A DNA stretch of 37,298 bases from a virus. Every line of letters starts with the position of its first letter. Positions within the stretch are counted from its first letter, which is position 1. A program made the position numbers and the translations under genes. The notes below the pieces were generated by a model. That model was not told where the DNA came from. It saw nothing but the letters and a program-made list of their open reading frames with translations, and did no database searches. The stretch covers positions 1-37,298 of the IMG/VR virus record IMGVR_UViG_3300009660_000002. One strand, 5' to 3'. Positions 1-8,327 of the stretch are shown one piece after another.

Positions 1-77
1 CGCGCATCTGCCGCGGCAACGCTGGCGTAGGATTCGGCGTCGGCCAGGCCTTCGCCGGTTTCGATGATGATTGACAT
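1..77 (-). CDS. Head-tail adaptor / DnaT-like protein, N-terminal fragment
   Basis: Only the first 25 codons lie in the window; the gene runs off the left edge. The visible start reads MSIIIETGEGLADAESYAS. A hydrophobic strand followed by E-[TD]-G-x-G-x-x-x-A-x-S-Y-x-S-V is the usual N-terminus of small phage proteins annotated as DnaT-like ssDNA-binding or head-tail connector proteins, which lie just downstream of the capsid gene. Position (last in the minus-strand head operon) fits a head-completion role. The call rests on a short stretch and on context. Confidence 0.5.
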   Translation of the reverse strand, partial: MSIIIETGEGLADAESYASVAAADA

Positions 78-128
78 GGCAACTTTCGGAATGGATCAAT
101 GAATGCCCCGGCGTGCGGGGCTTGTGGC

Positions 129-596
129 TTAGGCTTGGTCGGCCTTGCCTGGCTTCGACTTCGGCGCGCTGGCCAGGGTCGCGGCGGCCTGCTTAGCGGC
201 TTCGTCGCGCAGGCGCTGGGCTTCAGCTTCATTGGCAGCGGCCTGCTCGGCGTTGCGGGCGGCGGCCTGTTCGTTGGCCGCGCCCAAGGCTTCGATACGC
301 TCTTTCGCTTTGCTCAGGCGCTGCTCGCGTTCGTCCAGTTCGCGCTCGCGCTCCAGCAACTGCTCGTGCGCAGCCCGCAATGCAGCTGCCCGCTCGCCGT
401 TTTCGTTCGCTCCTTGAGCGAGATATTCGGCCTTGATCGTGACTTCCGGCACGTCTTGCGCGGCATTGGCGCGACCAACGGCCACGTTTGCATCAATGAT
501 CTTGAGGCCTGCTTGGCGCGCAAGCGCCTTGACGTCCTCGTTGTATTGGAACATCGGCCCTGGCAGATACCAGATATTTCCCGGTGCTGTTTCCAT
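129..596 (-). CDS. Phage structural-module protein with long Ala/Glu-rich coiled coil
   Basis: This 155-residue protein lies between the major capsid protein and the next head gene. Residues 1-58 form a compact part with a W-Y-L-P-G-P-M-F-Q-Y segment. Residues about 62-148 are rich in Ala, Glu, Arg and Gln and have the heptad look of a continuous coiled coil ending in a Lys-rich tail. I do not recognise a named family. Proteins of this kind between capsid and head-completion genes are usually minor head components, which is inference from position only. The reading frame is on the coding strand of the operon and is preferred over the overlapping opposite-strand ORF because its composition is protein-like. 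Confidence 0.75.
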   Translation of the reverse strand: METAPGNIWYLPGPMFQYNEDVKALARQAGLKIIDANVAVGRANAAQDVPEVTIKAEYLAQGANENGERAAALRAAHEQLLERERELDEREQRLSKAKERIEALGAANEQAAARNAEQAAANEAEAQRLRDEAAKQAAATLASAPKSKPGKADQA

Positions 597-628
597 TTGG
601 AACCCCGATTCTTGTATTTGTTGAAGGA

Positions 629-654
629 GGCCGCGCCCGATTAAAGGCGCGGCC
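629..654 (-). other. Perfect 9-bp hairpin between capsid and downstream gene
   Basis: GGCCGCGCC (629-637) and GGCGCGGCC (646-654) form a perfect 9-bp stem with an 8-nt loop, starting 6 nt after the capsid stop codon. On the minus strand it is followed by TCCTTC rather than a run of T, so it is a poor intrinsic terminator. It may act as an attenuator or as a 3' stabiliser that raises capsid mRNA over the downstream gene. Confidence 0.55.
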
Positions 655-660
655 CGCTAC

Positions 661-1653
661 TTACTTGGTCGCGTCGCCGATGGTGATCACGCCAGCGGTG
701 TGTTTGTCGCTGGTGGCAACCTTGTCCCAGTTCGAGCCGGTGCCCAGGGCCGCATCGGATGGCGATTTGCCGCCCGACGCTTCATCCCAGGTGTAGCCCT
801 TCAAGCCCAGGCCGAAGGTGTAGTCGACCTGCATCGTCGTTTCGATGCGCTGGTTACCGTTGGTCGTTTCGATGTTGCTGATGATGTCGGAGCCATCGGT
901 AACGGTTGCTGCACCTTCGGCCAGGGACAGTACGCGCAGCTTGGCAGGTGCCGCTGGGCCAGGTGCTGGACCGACGGCTGCCGAGTACAGTGCCGGCGCA
1001 TCGGTGACAACCACCGGCTTGCCGAGGATATCGACAACGCGAACGTTTTGGGCCTGGAACAGCTGTTTTTCATTGGCCAGGTTGGCGCCGATCAGCTTGT
1101 GGTAAGTCGTGCCGTTCATGATCTGCGCCACCAGATTGCCGCTGTGATCGCCGAACTTGCCGTGAGCTTCGTTCATGGCGATGTAGTCCAAACCCCGGGT
1201 CGCGCTCACGTCGTTGACGGTGTTGGCGTTGTTACTGATTGCCGCCACCAGTGCTGCAATCGCTGTGTTCAACTGGTCCGCCATCATCGCTTCGGCAAAA
1301 TTACGCGAGGCAACTTCGATGCCTTCCGCCGTCGGTTTTTCGAGCCAGGTCATTTGTGCTGGCTCGAAGCGGATCGGCCCGAAGCCACCCGCGATCTTGA
1401 CCGAGCTATGCTTCAACTGGGTCAAATCCGTAGCTGCCGCCGTACCATTGGCGCCATAACGGTTCACACGGCGCTGTGCCGAATGGATCGCGGCGAAGAA
1501 CGATTCTTGCAGGAAGTCGCCTTCGAAACCTTCGGTGGTGAGGCGGATTGCACCATTACTGGCCGCGTTGAACTTGGCCACAATCTGCGCCAGCGTCTCG
1601 ATGGTCGCCGGCATTATGTACTTATTGAAGACTTGCATTTGGGTGAGAGACAT
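661..1653 (-). CDS. Major capsid protein (gp13-like family)
   Basis: This 330-residue protein most likely forms the phage head shell. The N-terminus (MSLTQMQVFNKYIMPATIET) and the F-N-A-A-S-x-G-A-I-x-L block near residue 30 resemble the gp13-like major capsid proteins common in Burkholderiales phages; that match is from memory of the family, not from a search. A central G-x-x-Y-H-K-L-I region (about 180-190) and a beta-rich C-terminal half with E-T-x-M-Q-V-D-Y-T-F-G-L-G fit a capsid fold. Position supports the call: it follows the scaffold gene by 2 nt, in the standard order portal, MuF, scaffold, capsid. A perfect hairpin lies just after the stop. Confidence 0.85.
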   Translation of the reverse strand: MSLTQMQVFNKYIMPATIETLAQIVAKFNAASNGAIRLTTEGFEGDFLQESFFAAIHSAQRRVNRYGANGTAAATDLTQLKHSSVKIAGGFGPIRFEPAQMTWLEKPTAEGIEVASRNFAEAMMADQLNTAIAALVAAISNNANTVNDVSATRGLDYIAMNEAHGKFGDHSGNLVAQIMNGTTYHKLIGANLANEKQLFQAQNVRVVDILGKPVVVTDAPALYSAAVGPAPGPAAPAKLRVLSLAEGAATVTDGSDIISNIETTNGNQRIETTMQVDYTFGLGLKGYTWDEASGGKSPSDAALGTGSNWDKVATSDKHTAGVITIGDATK

Positions 1654-1655
1654 TT

Positions 1656-2441
1656 TTAGCCTTTCGCTAATTCGGGATATTGAGCAGCAAAAGCAGCGGC
1701 ACGCTCTTCGCGCGTCCCGCCGAGATTGCCCGTTTGTTTTTGGCCGCCACCGCCGCCATTTGGTTGTTGCGCACCACCGCCAGATGCGCCCGAGCCTTTG
1801 AGGATCTGATCCTTGTAGGGGTACTGATCCACCAAGGTTTCGAGCGCTTCGTCAAAGTCAGCCAGATCGCCCGGGCGCGTGCGCGAGAAGATCTTGTTGC
1901 CTGCGCCGTCGTAAGCTACGATCTTGCCGGCTTCGACCTTGAACGCCTGGCCGAAGCGCGCCTGGACCAGGTCGACCGGAATAGCAAACTTGTCGGTGAT
2001 GAGTTTCGAGCGGTTAAAGCTACCGCCGATCATTTCCGAATACAGGCTGCCGGTGATGGCTTCCAGCTCGGTCTTGGTGCGGGCCAGCTCGTCGGCATGG
2101 GCCTTGTTGGCTGCAGCAACCTGCTCTTCTGCCGCCTTTTTCGCTGCCAGCTTGATTTCTTCAACCTTGCCGGCCGTGAGCAACTTGCCTTCATCGACGT
2201 TTTTCATCAGCTCGATCGCTTTCGCTGCAGCGGCGGGGTCGTCAATGCCAGCGAACGCTTGCAGCTTTGCTTCGGCAGCTTCCTTGGCTTCGCGGTGAGA
2301 CTTGGCCTCTCCGTTCAAACCTTGGATCTTCTGCACGGCAGCAGCCGCATCAAACGGGACTTCCTTCCCGTCGTCATGTACGTAGACTGGCTTGCCATCC
2401 TGGACAACGACATTGCCATTTGCATCGAGTTTGAGTTTCAT
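1656..2441 (-). CDS. Scaffold-like head assembly protein
   Basis: This 261-residue protein has the architecture of phage scaffolds. A short N-terminal strand region (K-L-D-A-N-G-N-V-V-V) is followed by a long Ala/Lys/Glu-rich helix (about residues 30-130). Next comes a compact beta-containing segment (about 130-205, with S-R-T-R-P-G-D-L-A-D-F-D-E-A-L-E) and a disordered Gly/Gln tail (205-245). It ends in a basic-acidic helix just before the capsid gene, where capsid-binding tails usually sit. The family resembles DUF6651-type phage proteins. It should act inside the procapsid and be absent from mature heads, which is inference from the family and gene order. Confidence 0.75.
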   Translation of the reverse strand: MKLKLDANGNVVVQDGKPVYVHDDGKEVPFDAAAAVQKIQGLNGEAKSHREAKEAAEAKLQAFAGIDDPAAAAKAIELMKNVDEGKLLTAGKVEEIKLAAKKAAEEQVAAANKAHADELARTKTELEAITGSLYSEMIGGSFNRSKLITDKFAIPVDLVQARFGQAFKVEAGKIVAYDGAGNKIFSRTRPGDLADFDEALETLVDQYPYKDQILKGSGASGGGAQQPNGGGGGQKQTGNLGGTREERAAAFAAQYPELAKG

Positions 2442-2515
2442 TTGGTGGCTTTCTGGGCATCCGCCCGTGTGAATGGCCTTCTGGCCGTGCGCCGCGTCGC
2501 ATCCGCTTGCGGCAA

Positions 2516-2549
2516 TAAAAAAGCCGCCAGGTTGCCCGGGCGGCTCAAA
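2516..2549 (-). terminator. Intrinsic terminator between MuF-like and scaffold genes
   Basis: AGCCGCC (2522-2528) and GGCGGCT (2539-2545) form a 7-bp stem with a 10-nt loop. Read on the minus strand it is followed by six T residues. It sits between two co-oriented head genes, so it is probably leaky or bypassed by an antitermination-modified polymerase. Confidence 0.75.
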
Positions 2550-2563
2550 ATGGTGAAAATCTG

Positions 2564-3649
2564 CTATTTATACTTCTCGCGCAATTCCTCCAGCGTCAGC
2601 TTGCGCCCTTTGAGGTTCATCAGGTCATTCAGCGTGATCTTGCCTGCCTCGTACATCTCGGCGCGGCCTGGGCCCAGGTATTCAGCCCGCCAGGCCTTGT
2701 CCTTGCTGGCCAGGAAGTCCTTGAAGTTCATCTTTGCGCTGACCGCGCCGCCTGAGCTGGGGCGCGTGCCGGCGGCCGGCTCGTCCAGCTCGATGCCCAG
2801 TTCGGCGAACGTCTTGGCTCGCGTCGTGATCACACAGCGACAGCTGAAATGGATGGCGCCAGGCCCGCCCGCCCATTCGAGCGCGTGATTGATCGGCTCC
2901 TGGTCGTGCAGCGAGTATTCCATCAGGTCGCGTGCGGCGCAAAGCAAGCAGGTATTCGAATCCAGCGTGGAGAGCCAGACCAGGCACTCGATCAGGTCGG
3001 GATTCTCCTGGAAGCTGGCCAGGCGCGCCGCATTGGCCACCGCTTGCACCGAGCTATGAACCAGCGCGCGGGCGTTTGCTTCAGACGTTTTCAGAATGCC
3101 GGGCATGGCCTCGGCATCCTCGCCGGCGGCCTTGGCGCTCTTGCCGACGACCCGCGCAACGATCTGCGAGGTCGTCTCACCCTGTGCCGCGCCAAGCCGC
3201 ACCTGGTCGGCGAACCGGAATTGCGTGGCCTGCGTCTGGCGCTTCCACCAGTCGGCCGACGGCGCGCCCTTGATCAGGGTGTCCCCGACCAGCTTGTCCA
3301 GGTATGCCGCTGGCGGCAACTTGGCTCCCAGCTCGATCTTGAATGCCTGGGTCAGCACCTTGGCCGTGTAATCAGCCTCGATGCGGGTCAAACCAGACAG
3401 ATTGCGCGCCAGCTCGGCTTGCATGCCACTGTAGTGCGAAGCGATAACGGCATTTGACTCACGCAGCAGCGCGGTCAGGCGCTGCTTACCGTAATCCGAT
3501 ATCTCGCCCTCGCCCAGCTTGGCAGCCAAATCGTTCGACATGGCAGCCAGCAGGCCAATGATCTTGTCCTGCACGCCGGCCGAGAAACGCAGCAGGTTCA
3601 GCGAATGCGTCAGGAACATCTCGGCGATCCACTCTTCGATGGCGCCCAT
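2564..3649 (-). CDS. Phage head morphogenesis protein, MuF/SPP1 gp7 family
   Basis: This 361-residue minor head protein belongs to the Mu gpF / SPP1 gp7 group, internal capsid proteins attached near the portal. The diagnostic region is near residues 226-273: S-T-L-D-S-N-T-C-L-L-C (C234, C237), then G-P-G-A-I-H-F-S-C-R-C (H267, C270, C272), the cysteine/histidine pattern typical of this family. The first 220 residues are helical. The stop codon is followed directly by a terminator, and its start abuts the portal stop (1 nt), which is the canonical portal-MuF order. The length is normal for the family. Confidence 0.88.
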   Translation of the reverse strand: MGAIEEWIAEMFLTHSLNLLRFSAGVQDKIIGLLAAMSNDLAAKLGEGEISDYGKQRLTALLRESNAVIASHYSGMQAELARNLSGLTRIEADYTAKVLTQAFKIELGAKLPPAAYLDKLVGDTLIKGAPSADWWKRQTQATQFRFADQVRLGAAQGETTSQIVARVVGKSAKAAGEDAEAMPGILKTSEANARALVHSSVQAVANAARLASFQENPDLIECLVWLSTLDSNTCLLCAARDLMEYSLHDQEPINHALEWAGGPGAIHFSCRCVITTRAKTFAELGIELDEPAAGTRPSSGGAVSAKMNFKDFLASKDKAWRAEYLGPGRAEMYEAGKITLNDLMNLKGRKLTLEELREKYK

Positions 3650-5023
3650 TTACACGCCCACCGAAGAGAGAATGCGCTCCTGCTCCGTCTCCCAATCCAG
3701 ATCCGGGGAGATCATCCCGCGCCGCTTCAGCTCGTTGAAGTACGTTTCGCCAGAAATTTTGCCGCTGGCGGCGCTCTTGAACAGCAGTTCCGCGCTGGCT
3801 TCGGCCAGCGAGGCGGCGCCAAAGTCCTTGAACAGCGTGACGTGGCCGCCTTCGCTCTCATGCACCCATTGCGCCATGAACTGGAGCGCCATATCGGCAG
3901 AATCCTCGATGTTGCTTGCGATCTTCTGCAACGCACAAGCGCCCTGCTCGTTGTCGGCCAGGGTCTGCGATTCGGTCACGTTGCCGGGCTTGATGACCAG
4001 TAATTCGGCGCCGGCCTGGCGCATCCGGTCTTCCAGGTCAAGGATGGACAGGCGGCCGGCATCGATCGCCTTGCCGCCGTGCTCCACGAATTTCAGGTCG
4101 CCGTCAGGGCTTTCTGCCTTGACGGCGCTACCCGTGCCCACGGTAATGGTATTCCCTTCGCCCAGCATTTTGGCAAACAGGATCGGAACTCGTGCAATAT
4201 GCAGGATGTTCTGCTGATCGCTGTTGCTCTGCCAGTGCTCGACGTTGTTATATGCCAGCTCCAGCAAAGGGGGTGTGGCTTGCATGTAACCCAGGCGCTT
4301 GCCGTAGACCGGCGCGAAGGGAATGGTTTCCATGCTTGTTCGGCCATGAGCGTGAAGCTGCCACGCCTTCTTGTCGTTCGTGCCGGCTTCGCGCCAAACC
4401 TGCCAAGTGCCGCGCCCGAGGACGCGCACCTGCTCGATTTCTATGGTGTCAAAATCACCATCTGGAACCGACACGCTCTCAAGCAGGCGCAACTGCGTCA
4501 GCCCTTCGGCACTGGTCGCGTTCTTTGGCAGCCACCCCAGGATGTTTTGCGGGTGGATCTGCACGAAGTACGGCCGTACGCCGGCAGTCAACTCGGCCGC
4601 CTTGGTGGGGTAAAGTGCCCGCCCCTCTTCATCGACCGTCGGTGGATAGTCAACCAAGATGCCGGAAAAGCCATAGCCCAGCGCCTCCTGGGCGACCTCG
4701 GACAGAAAGCTATGCAGGTTGCGGCCCGACAGATCAACATCCTGCAGCCACGGCTTGAGCTGCTCTGGCACGTCCTCACCCAGCGTCACCGGCTTACTAA
4801 ACGGCTTTGCCGACAGCACATCGATGGTCCGGGCGTAAGCGGGGAACAAGGTGGCCACGGACAGGCGCATCTTGTAGCTATCATCAGCCTCACCTGGCCA
4901 TTGGGGCAAATACGCCTTGCCAGCCGCCCGCATAGCCTTGGTCCCGCCCAGCAGCGCGGAAATCAGCGCGCAATCCTCGTTCAGCTTTTTGGCTTCGGCT
5001 GATTGTGTGCGTACATCGGTCAT
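3650..5023 (-). CDS. Portal protein (DUF4055 type)
   Basis: This 457-residue protein is the probable portal ring subunit. The segment Y-L-P-Q-W-P-G-E-x-D-x-x-Y-x-x-R-L near residues 38-55, the V-D-Y-P block near 125, and the P-F-x-P-V-Y-G-x-R-L segment are features I associate with DUF4055 portal proteins. It lies between terminase large subunit (14-nt gap) and the MuF-like protein, the standard place. It should form the dodecameric vertex through which DNA enters the head. The large plus-strand ORF opposite it is a shadow. Confidence 0.85.
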   Translation of the reverse strand: MTDVRTQSAEAKKLNEDCALISALLGGTKAMRAAGKAYLPQWPGEADDSYKMRLSVATLFPAYARTIDVLSAKPFSKPVTLGEDVPEQLKPWLQDVDLSGRNLHSFLSEVAQEALGYGFSGILVDYPPTVDEEGRALYPTKAAELTAGVRPYFVQIHPQNILGWLPKNATSAEGLTQLRLLESVSVPDGDFDTIEIEQVRVLGRGTWQVWREAGTNDKKAWQLHAHGRTSMETIPFAPVYGKRLGYMQATPPLLELAYNNVEHWQSNSDQQNILHIARVPILFAKMLGEGNTITVGTGSAVKAESPDGDLKFVEHGGKAIDAGRLSILDLEDRMRQAGAELLVIKPGNVTESQTLADNEQGACALQKIASNIEDSADMALQFMAQWVHESEGGHVTLFKDFGAASLAEASAELLFKSAASGKISGETYFNELKRRGMISPDLDWETEQERILSSVGV

Positions 5024-5037
5024 GGGAATCCTTGTTG

Positions 5038-6324
5038 TTACATGCGCAGAGGCGTCACCGTGGCGGCGCGCTGCACGATCGGGTAGCGCTTCACGAGGAA
5101 GTAGCCATTTGCATCATTCGGGTGGTCGTGGCCAGTTTTCTTGTCCGGCTGGCCATCGGCGCCCCACACCTGCTGCTCCAGCGCCTCGGTCGTGGTTGGG
5201 CACATATCGGTGTTGATCTTCCAGCGTCGCTCGCCCTGGGCGTTCAGGATCATCGCGTTGTAGGCATTGACCCGATCCTTTACAGCAGGGTTCGAGTGGT
5301 TCACCTCCAGCAGAAAGCCCGCCTGGCGCAGAATGGACAGGTCCGACTCGCTGGCGTTCTTACTGCTGGTGTTCTGGCCAGAGGCATCAGGGAAAATCTT
5401 CACCTGGTGGCCTTTGTCCTTGAAGTCTTCCTTCAGGATCCTGGCCATGGCTGGCGTATCGCGCACTTGCACGCGCTCGGCCAGCGTGCGCGGCAGGCCA
5501 TCCCGCACGACGTTAATGCAGGCGGTCATGTTCTGCACGTTGAAATCGAGGCCCACCATCAGCGGCTCGCCGGGCAGGATGATTTCGTTCGTGTGGTTCA
5601 GCTTGCGGTCAAAGTCCGCATAGACGCTGCCGCTGGTCAGGTTGGTGAATTTTCCGCGCAGGTAAGCGTCAATCAGCGCCGGCGGATAACTCGCCAGCAG
5701 CGACGGTATGTAGTCATCCGGCAGATTCAGCTCGTTATCAAACGTACTGGCCTGAATCAGGCCGTACATGGCGGCCAGGCCCGGCTTATCCCGGATCGCC
5801 TTCACGAACTGTTGATAAACGAACTTGAAGCCCTCGGGCGTCGTCGTCACGTCAATGCCATTCAGCAGACCCGGCACGTTGTACCGCATCCGCGCAATGA
5901 TCTTGCGCCAGGCCATCTGCGCCTTTTTCAAGGGCATCACGTCCAGCTCATCGATTAGTGCATGACCGATCTTGAAGCCTACGATGGTTTCTGGCTTCTC
6001 CATGGAGCGGCAAATCACCGTGCCACGGTACCGGCGCCCTTCGTACACTTCGACCTCATGATCGCCCTGCTTCACCTTGATGCGCAGGCCCATCGCATAG
6101 GCCACCTCTTCCATCGTCGGATAGAAAATGTCGCGGATCTGCGGATAGGTTGGCGCGAAGTATCCCTGGTTGATGCCTGGCCACTGCCAGAAATGGCCGC
6201 AGATGCCAGCGCAGCCCACAAACGTCTTGCCTGAGCCGAAGCCAGCCACGTAGGCCTTGAACTTGTGCGGCAGCTGCAGGAAGTCGGCTTGCGGTACGTT
6301 CAGGTCAAACTGGATTGTCGTCAT
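5038..6324 (-). CDS. terL: Terminase large subunit
   Basis: This 428-residue packaging motor ATPase/nuclease is recognisable by its motifs. Walker A is G-F-G-S-G-K-T at 28-34. Walker B is A-L-I-D-E-L-D at 122-128. A candidate RNase H-like nuclease acidic residue lies in V-G-L-D-F-N (D260), with further acidic residues at F-P-D-A-S (D313) and near the C-terminus (N-D-A-N-G-Y). Its start overlaps the small-subunit gene by 20 nt, which suggests translational coupling. It cuts concatemeric DNA and pumps it through the portal encoded next in the operon. Confidence 0.93.
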   Translation of the reverse strand: MTTIQFDLNVPQADFLQLPHKFKAYVAGFGSGKTFVGCAGICGHFWQWPGINQGYFAPTYPQIRDIFYPTMEEVAYAMGLRIKVKQGDHEVEVYEGRRYRGTVICRSMEKPETIVGFKIGHALIDELDVMPLKKAQMAWRKIIARMRYNVPGLLNGIDVTTTPEGFKFVYQQFVKAIRDKPGLAAMYGLIQASTFDNELNLPDDYIPSLLASYPPALIDAYLRGKFTNLTSGSVYADFDRKLNHTNEIILPGEPLMVGLDFNVQNMTACINVVRDGLPRTLAERVQVRDTPAMARILKEDFKDKGHQVKIFPDASGQNTSSKNASESDLSILRQAGFLLEVNHSNPAVKDRVNAYNAMILNAQGERRWKINTDMCPTTTEALEQQVWGADGQPDKKTGHDHPNDANGYFLVKRYPIVQRAATVTPLRM

Positions 6325-6766
6325 GGCGCTTGGCGTCTTTCACGCCGAAGGTGATGGCGACCGGTGTGGGGACCTGGTCGGCTTGCTCAGCCTTGGCCTT
6401 GTTCACGTAGATATCGCCCACTTCCTTGGCGGCCTGCTCGTAGAGGCTGGCCACCAGGGGTAAGTTGCGCATGTTTTCAGCCTTCTGCGCCAGCCTGGCC
6501 AGGCCGCGTAGGCGGAATGCCTTGCTGGCGATCGGGATTTCTTCGGCCTTGGCACGGAAGCTCGCCCGCGTCTCTTCGAAGATCGTTCGCCATTTCAGGC
6601 TCAGGTTGCGCCCGACATATGTGTTTGGATCGTAGAGCGACACCTGTTGGCGCGGCACATCGAGGCCAAATTCTTCCTTTACTGCCAGTGAAACCTGCGT
6701 CGGCGAGTCGAAACAGGCCAGCGCGGTGACGATGTACAGCTTCACCTCGTCCTTGAGTGCGGCCAT
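6305..6766 (-). CDS. terS: Terminase small subunit (DUF2280 type)
   Basis: This 153-residue protein precedes and overlaps the large terminase gene. The N-terminus (A-A-L-K-D-E-V-K-L-Y-I-V-T-A-L-A-C-F-D-S-P-T-Q-V) looks like an HTH DNA-binding region. It is followed by V-S-L-Y-D-P and a helical oligomerisation region with R-L-x-x-L-A-R-L-A-Q-K-A-E. This matches the DUF2280 group found beside large terminases. It should recognise the packaging site on phage DNA and hand it to TerL. Confidence 0.82.
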   Translation of the reverse strand: MAALKDEVKLYIVTALACFDSPTQVSLAVKEEFGLDVPRQQVSLYDPNTYVGRNLSLKWRTIFEETRASFRAKAEEIPIASKAFRLRGLARLAQKAENMRNLPLVASLYEQAAKEVGDIYVNKAKAEQADQVPTPVAITFGVKDAKRHDDNPV

Positions 6767-6796
6767 GTTTTAGTTTCCTGTAAAGCAACGTAAAGC

Positions 6797-7441
6797 CTAC
6801 GCGGCCTTCAGCAGACACGTTCCGCACGCCCTCGCTATGTTGATTTTCGCCACTTCTGGCGCGGTCTTTGCTGCGTCGATCATGCGTTGCACGTCCTGGC
6901 TTGCGCCGTAACGGCGAACCACGCCGATGAACTCTTCGACGTCATGGGCGCGCATGCAAAGTTTCGGCAGCCCGTACTTGTTGAATGCCGGCGAACCGAA
7001 TTCATCCAGTTCTTGCCCTATATGAAATAGCTCGTGCTCGACCAGCGCACAGAACTCGGCGTCGCTGCAGGTCAGGCAATACGATGCGTCCAGGGTGATG
7101 AGGAAGTCCGGCACTGCGCCAAACCAATCGGCCATCTGTTGCTGCTGGCGGCCCTTCTGCCACGGACCACAGCGAAAGGTCATTTCCTCGCACTGGCCCA
7201 GCACGGTGCGGCCCTGCTTGTTGAAGCCGTGAGGTGCCCACAGGAACTGCACATCGGCATATTCCAGGTGGGCGTGGTCTTCGTTGTAGAGCGCGCCGCC
7301 TTCGGTGAGGATGGTGGTGCGTGCCCATTTGAGCACTTCAGGGGCGGGAGCGTAGCGCGTGTTTAACGGGTCGGCGAAAGACGCCGGCGGTACAGGCCGA
7401 AAACTGACCGTGTTACTGGGTGTTTTTCTAGGCATCGACAA
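6797..7441 (-). CDS. Putative zinc metallopeptidase of the packaging operon
   Basis: This 214-residue protein carries an H-E-x-x-H zinc-binding motif (H136-E137-L-F-H140, in V-E-H-E-L-F-H-I-G-Q). A downstream A-H-D-V-E-E segment near residue 166 could supply a third ligand. Several cysteine pairs (Y-C-L-T-C near 122-125) are present. Proteins with this arrangement are seen just upstream of terminase genes in many proteobacterial prophages and are called putative phage metallopeptidases; their substrate is unknown. It is the first clear gene of the minus-strand head operon, 30 nt ahead of the small terminase gene. Confidence 0.8.
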   Translation of the reverse strand: MSMPRKTPSNTVSFRPVPPASFADPLNTRYAPAPEVLKWARTTILTEGGALYNEDHAHLEYADVQFLWAPHGFNKQGRTVLGQCEEMTFRCGPWQKGRQQQQMADWFGAVPDFLITLDASYCLTCSDAEFCALVEHELFHIGQELDEFGSPAFNKYGLPKLCMRAHDVEEFIGVVRRYGASQDVQRMIDAAKTAPEVAKINIARACGTCLLKAA

Positions 7442-7537
7442 TTTTCGCTAAACAACTCGTTTCATGCGCCTCGTTCAGCGCTATACCGATCAGGCACTGC
7501 AAAACGTAGTGCTTCCTCACAGATCGGAAGGAACTTT

Positions 7538-7657
7538 ATGAAAAAGCGCATCGCCCCCAACCCGTACATTATCGCTTTGATTCACAGCGCTCCCGCCTGG
7601 GCGGGCACCGCGATCAAGGTGGCGGTCTGGGCCTACCTGAAAATCCACGGTCACTAA
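7538..7657 (+). CDS. Small protein, 39 aa, hypothetical
   Basis: The ORF encodes 39 residues with a hydrophobic central part (I-I-A-L-I-H-S-A-P-A-W-A-G-T-A-I-K-V-A-V-W-A-Y-L). It is preceded by a strong ribosome-binding site (GGAAGGAACTTT before ATG). It opens a set of three small plus-strand ORFs facing the minus-strand operons. Basic N-terminus plus a hydrophobic helix would suit a small membrane protein. I do not recognise a family. Confidence 0.55.
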   Translation: MKKRIAPNPYIIALIHSAPAWAGTAIKVAVWAYLKIHGH

Positions 7658-7693
7658 TTGTCGAGAAGCGGCGACATGGGGTGATGCAACGCT

Positions 7694-7870
7694 ATGACGC
7701 CGCTTGAGTACAAAGATTTGATTGTCGCCGCCCGCTCCCAGCAGGCGCCGCGGTGCATCGCGGCTGGATTCCTCTGGGGCATTGCTACGTCGGAGACTGC
7801 GCCCGTTTTTCAAGTCCTGCCACTGGAGCGCGCTGGCAGATTGACAGCAAACACATCTACGCAAATTTGA
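7694..7870 (+). CDS. Small hypothetical protein, 58 aa
   Basis: This 58-codon ORF starts at ATG in M-T-P-L-E-Y-K-D-L-I-V-A-A-R-S-Q and ends with Q-I. Only a weak purine stretch (GGGGTGATG) precedes the start. It lies between two better supported small plus-strand ORFs. A minus-strand ORF of 130 codons covers the same stretch, but its arginine/serine/cysteine-rich composition looks like a shadow. No family is recognised. Confidence 0.35.
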   Translation: MTPLEYKDLIVAARSQQAPRCIAAGFLWGIATSETAPVFQVLPLERAGRLTANTSTQI

Positions 7871-7940
7871 TTTGAGCCGCTGCTGAATCTGGAGGCAGCA
7901 AAAACCCACTAGAATGGATATTTATCTACTGGAGGTCATC

Positions 7941-8111
7941 ATGTACGACGAAAAATACTTTTCCCGCCTTGATCGCTATGTGGCGATAGACATGCCACCA
8001 CCATCGACTCCTTGCAGCACGCTCAGGCGCATTCGCATCGCGAAGCAGATTCAGCTACTCCACAACTGGATCGAGGCCAACACGCTCTGGCCCGAGCCCT
8101 ACCGCAGCTGA
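7941..8111 (+). CDS. Small hypothetical protein, 56 aa
   Basis: The chosen ATG at 7941 has a clear ribosome-binding site (TGGAGGTCATC) and gives M-Y-D-E-K-Y-F-S-R-L-D-R-Y-V. An in-frame ATG 27 nt upstream has none. The C-terminal half (T-L-R-R-I-R-I-A-K-Q-I-Q-L-L-H-N-W-I-E-A-N-T-L) looks like an amphipathic helix. No family is recognised. The gene ends 19 nt before a strong RNA hairpin. Confidence 0.6.
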   Translation: MYDEKYFSRLDRYVAIDMPPPSTPCSTLRRIRIAKQIQLLHNWIEANTLWPEPYRS

Positions 8112-8129
8112 GCCGAGCTGCCTGAGTGG

Positions 8130-8161
8130 CCGTGGTGCTGGCGAACATGCCAGTATCACGG
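8130..8161 (+). other. 13-bp RNA hairpin after small ORF
   Basis: The arms 8130-8142 and 8149-8161 pair over 13 positions with a 6-nt loop (GAACAT). Two pairs are G-U wobbles that work only in plus-strand RNA; the minus transcript would have A-C mismatches there. No T run follows, so it is either a Rho-dependent or processing structure at the end of the small plus-strand transcript. A run of eight G residues follows at 8178-8185. Confidence 0.5.
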
Positions 8162-8187
8162 TAGCCCTTGGTGCGTAGGGGGGGGCG

Positions 8188-8292
8188 TCATTTATACGGC
8201 CAGGTGCCGACCACTGGTGCGCACGGCTCGGCTGGTGCCGGCGCCGGATAGTTCGCGCCGAACAGAATCAGCATGATGGCGAGCGCGCTCAT
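8188..8292 (-). CDS. Possible small secreted or membrane peptide, 34 aa
   Basis: The ORF encodes M-S-A-L-A-I-M-L-I-L-F-G-A-N-Y followed by a Pro/Ala-rich tail ending W-P-Y-K. The hydrophobic start could be a signal or anchor. It lies 35 nt after the stop of the next small membrane ORF on the same strand. No good ribosome-binding site precedes it. A longer in-frame reading to 8484 exists but runs through the better supported ORF at 8328-8435, so I do not use it. Confidence 0.3.
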   Translation of the reverse strand: MSALAIMLILFGANYPAPAPAEPCAPVVGTWPYK

Positions 8293-8327
8293 ACTGTGGT
8301 CGCGTGCAGTGTAGGCTTGGCAATCGC

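Noticed and set aside
700-1659. 319-codon plus-strand ORF opposite the capsid gene
   Set aside because: Composition is shadow-like and the minus-strand capsid gene fits the operon and family.
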